The translations under genes and the position numbers were made by a program. A DNA stretch of 5,626 nt from DATAYF01 sp036272735 (GTDB lineage: Bacteria; Chloroflexota; Ktedonobacteria; Ktedonobacterales; Ktedonobacteraceae), in contig DATAYF010000650.1 of assembly GCA_036272735.1 (NCBI GenBank), positions 1 through 5,626 on the forward strand, read 5' to 3'. Shown one piece after another: positions 5,541 to 5,626 of the stretch (positions are counted from its first letter, which is position 1; each line of letters starts with the position of its first letter). The notes under the pieces were generated by a model. It saw nothing but the letters and a program-made list of their open reading frames with translations. It did no database searches and was not told where the DNA came from.

Positions 5541-5626
5541 ATGTATACAGCTAGCGAATTTGGCAGGAGGATCCGTGTTTCCGTAAAGACCCTGCAACGA
5601 TGGGATCGACAGGGAGTCCTCAAAGC
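5541..5626 (+). CDS. tnpA: IS607-family serine recombinase/transposase TnpA, N-terminus (partial)
   Basis: Twenty-eight complete codons before the window ends. They read MYTASEFGRRIRVSVKTLQR followed by WDRQGVLK, the N-terminal MerR-like helix-turn-helix typical of IS607-family TnpA (consensus near GVSVKTLQRWDREGKL). In this family that domain precedes a serine-recombinase catalytic domain, and a tnpB RNA-guided nuclease gene usually follows; both would lie beyond the window. An in-frame ATG at 5535 is an alternative start (two extra residues), with GAGG at 5521-5524 ten bases upstream. AGGA at 5530-5533 is 7 bases before ATG 5541. A plain MerR-type regulator is possible but the VSVKTLQRWDR motif favours IS607. 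Confidence 0.7.
   Translation, partial: MYTASEFGRRIRVSVKTLQRWDRQGVLK

Larger units (their letters stand above)
5485..5626 (+). mobile_element. Left part of a probable IS607-type insertion sequence (boundary uncertain)
   Basis: Inferred from the recombinase start at 5541. IS607 elements lack terminal inverted repeats and target duplications, so the outer end cannot be placed from this sequence alone. It must lie between the helix-hairpin-helix gene and the recombinase promoter if that gene is intact, which allows only about 20-50 bases of left end. The element continues past the window. Confidence 0.45.

Overview
The window looks like bacterial chromosome of moderate GC content. Its gene types are a soluble multi-PAS histidine kinase, an F420-type LLM oxidoreductase with its own TetR regulator, a RibD_C/DHFR-like protein, a small helix-hairpin-helix protein, and the start of an IS607-type recombinase. 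This mix resembles the Chloroflexota, particularly Ktedonobacteria. That placement is inferred from protein flavour only, with no marker gene or database search behind it.

Layout. Positions 1-110 hold the upstream region of the kinase, with an extended -10 promoter and possibly the first 29 codons of a divergent gene. Positions 111-2717 encode an 868-residue cytoplasmic histidine kinase with five PAS domains; the second and fourth are about 60% identical, which points to internal duplication. Positions 2718-2901 are intergenic and hold a 54-bp perfect palindrome followed by a strong promoter covered by two inverted-repeat operators. Positions 2902-4406 hold a two-gene operon, LLM oxidoreductase then tetR. 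Positions 4407-4615 carry a second perfect palindrome of the same family. Positions 4616-5484 hold the DHFR-like gene and the small helix-hairpin-helix gene, probably cotranscribed. From about 5485 to the window edge a promoter and the first codons of an IS607-type serine recombinase appear, so an insertion sequence probably begins here and runs out of the window.

How the parts work together. The TetR protein very likely binds the operators overlapping the -35 and -10/start region of the LLM promoter, which would make the operon an autoregulated, ligand-inducible redox unit. The kinase has no partner response regulator in view.

The most unusual signal is the pair of long palindromes at 2730-2783 and 4422-4475. 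Their ends (ATACATAAAG) and centre (TTTCCGGAAA) are conserved. They differ at five positions per arm, and each difference is mirrored in the opposite arm, so pairing is perfect in both copies. A short CCTATTTG motif follows at exactly the same distance in each. They sit 12 and 15 bases after stop codons and bracket the LLM-tetR operon. They may be a family of U-tract-less terminators or processing hairpins, or a palindromic repeat family.
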